DNA of 64,000 nt from [Enterobacter] lignolyticus SCF1 (GTDB taxonomy: Bacteria > Pseudomonadota > Gammaproteobacteria > Enterobacterales > Enterobacteriaceae), in the NCBI RefSeq assembly GCF_000164865.1, contig NC_014618.1:4526001-4590000 (forward strand). The letters are read 5' to 3'. The first letter of the stretch is position 1, and the number at the start of each line of letters is the position of its first letter. Positions 63,865-64,000 of the stretch are shown here, in pieces. The notes under the pieces are model-generated. The model did no database searches and was not told where the DNA came from. It worked only from the letters and a program-made list of their open reading frames with translations. The position numbers and the translations under genes are program-made.

Positions 63865-64000
63865 TTACTTGGTTAATTTTGGCGTCTTACCGCTGTTTCG
63901 GCGAATTCTGCGCTTCAGGCGTTTGATAAACCGCGCCACTTTCCATGCGCGTTTAATGCAGTATCCGTACAGGAAAAAGGCAAAGAAAAACAGGATCAGC
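63865..64000 (-). CDS. wecA: UDP-GlcNAc:undecaprenyl-phosphate GlcNAc-1-phosphate transferase, C-terminal end
   Basis: Only the last 44 codons are inside the window; the start is beyond 64000. The reading LILFFFAFFLYGYCIKRAWK followed by a basic tail ending KTPKLTK matches the last membrane helix and cytoplasmic tail of WecA, the enzyme that starts ECA (and many O-antigens). First gene of the ECA operon, as in E. coli. Confidence 0.92.
   Translation of the reverse strand, partial: LILFFFAFFLYGYCIKRAWKVARFIKRLKRRIRRNSGKTPKLTK

Overview
The window is a chromosomal core segment of a member of the Enterobacteriaceae. Its gene order is that of the E. coli K-12 rrnA to wecA region, read in the opposite direction, and most proteins differ from the E. 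coli versions I recall by scattered substitutions only. The 16S fragment is typical of the family. High G+C codon choice and several differences from E. coli point to a Klebsiella/Enterobacter/Cedecea-like genus, but I cannot name the genus or species from sequence alone.

Layout. 1-1620: 5' part of a 16S rRNA gene on the minus strand, with boxA leader and tandem P2 and P1 promoters. 1659-5641: hemG, trkH, yigZ, pepQ (minus). 5788-9273: FadR operator, fadBA and its terminator. 9279-12171: fre, ubiD (minus) and rfaH (plus). 12174-19183: tatD, tatC, tatB, tatA, ubiB, ubiJ, ubiE, rmuC (minus). 19323-25319: udp, dlhH, metE, metR, yigM (biotin uptake), with CRP and MetJ sites. 25501-32966: a stand-alone EAL phosphodiesterase, yigL, pldB, rhtB, rhtC, recQ, pldA, yigI. 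33018-36765: rarD, a fatty-acid desaturase/PhnD-like pair, corA with a long leader. 37120-42745: uvrD, then the overlapping yigB-xerC-DUF484-dapF-lptM run. 42856-50157: cyaY, cyaA, and hemC-hemD-hemX-hemY. 50328-52331: an MFS transporter, the GlmZ small RNA, and the tRNA operon argX-hisR-leuT-proM. 52434-64000: yifK/thrP and the enterobacterial common antigen (ECA) operon wecG-wzyE-wecF-wzxE-wecE-wecD-wecC-wecB-wzzE, ending inside wecA.

How the genes work together. Themes are membrane and envelope work (Tat export, ECA synthesis, phospholipases, CorA, TrkH), isoprenoid quinone synthesis (ubiD, ubiB, ubiJ, ubiE, with fre nearby), tetrapyrrole synthesis (hemC, hemD, hemG), fatty-acid oxidation (fadBA) and DNA repair or recombination (uvrD, recQ, rmuC, xerC).

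I found no CRISPR array, insertion sequence, prophage, toxin-antitoxin or defence island. The departures from the E. coli layout are the most interesting parts. The ECA operon has no rffG/rffH between wecC and wecD. An EAL gene lies antisense between yigL and yigM. A translationally overlapping desaturase and signal-less PhnD-like pair sits between rarD and corA. An MFS gene lies between hemY and glmZ. All coordinates come from reading the sequence; identities rest on remembered family sequences, not on a database search.
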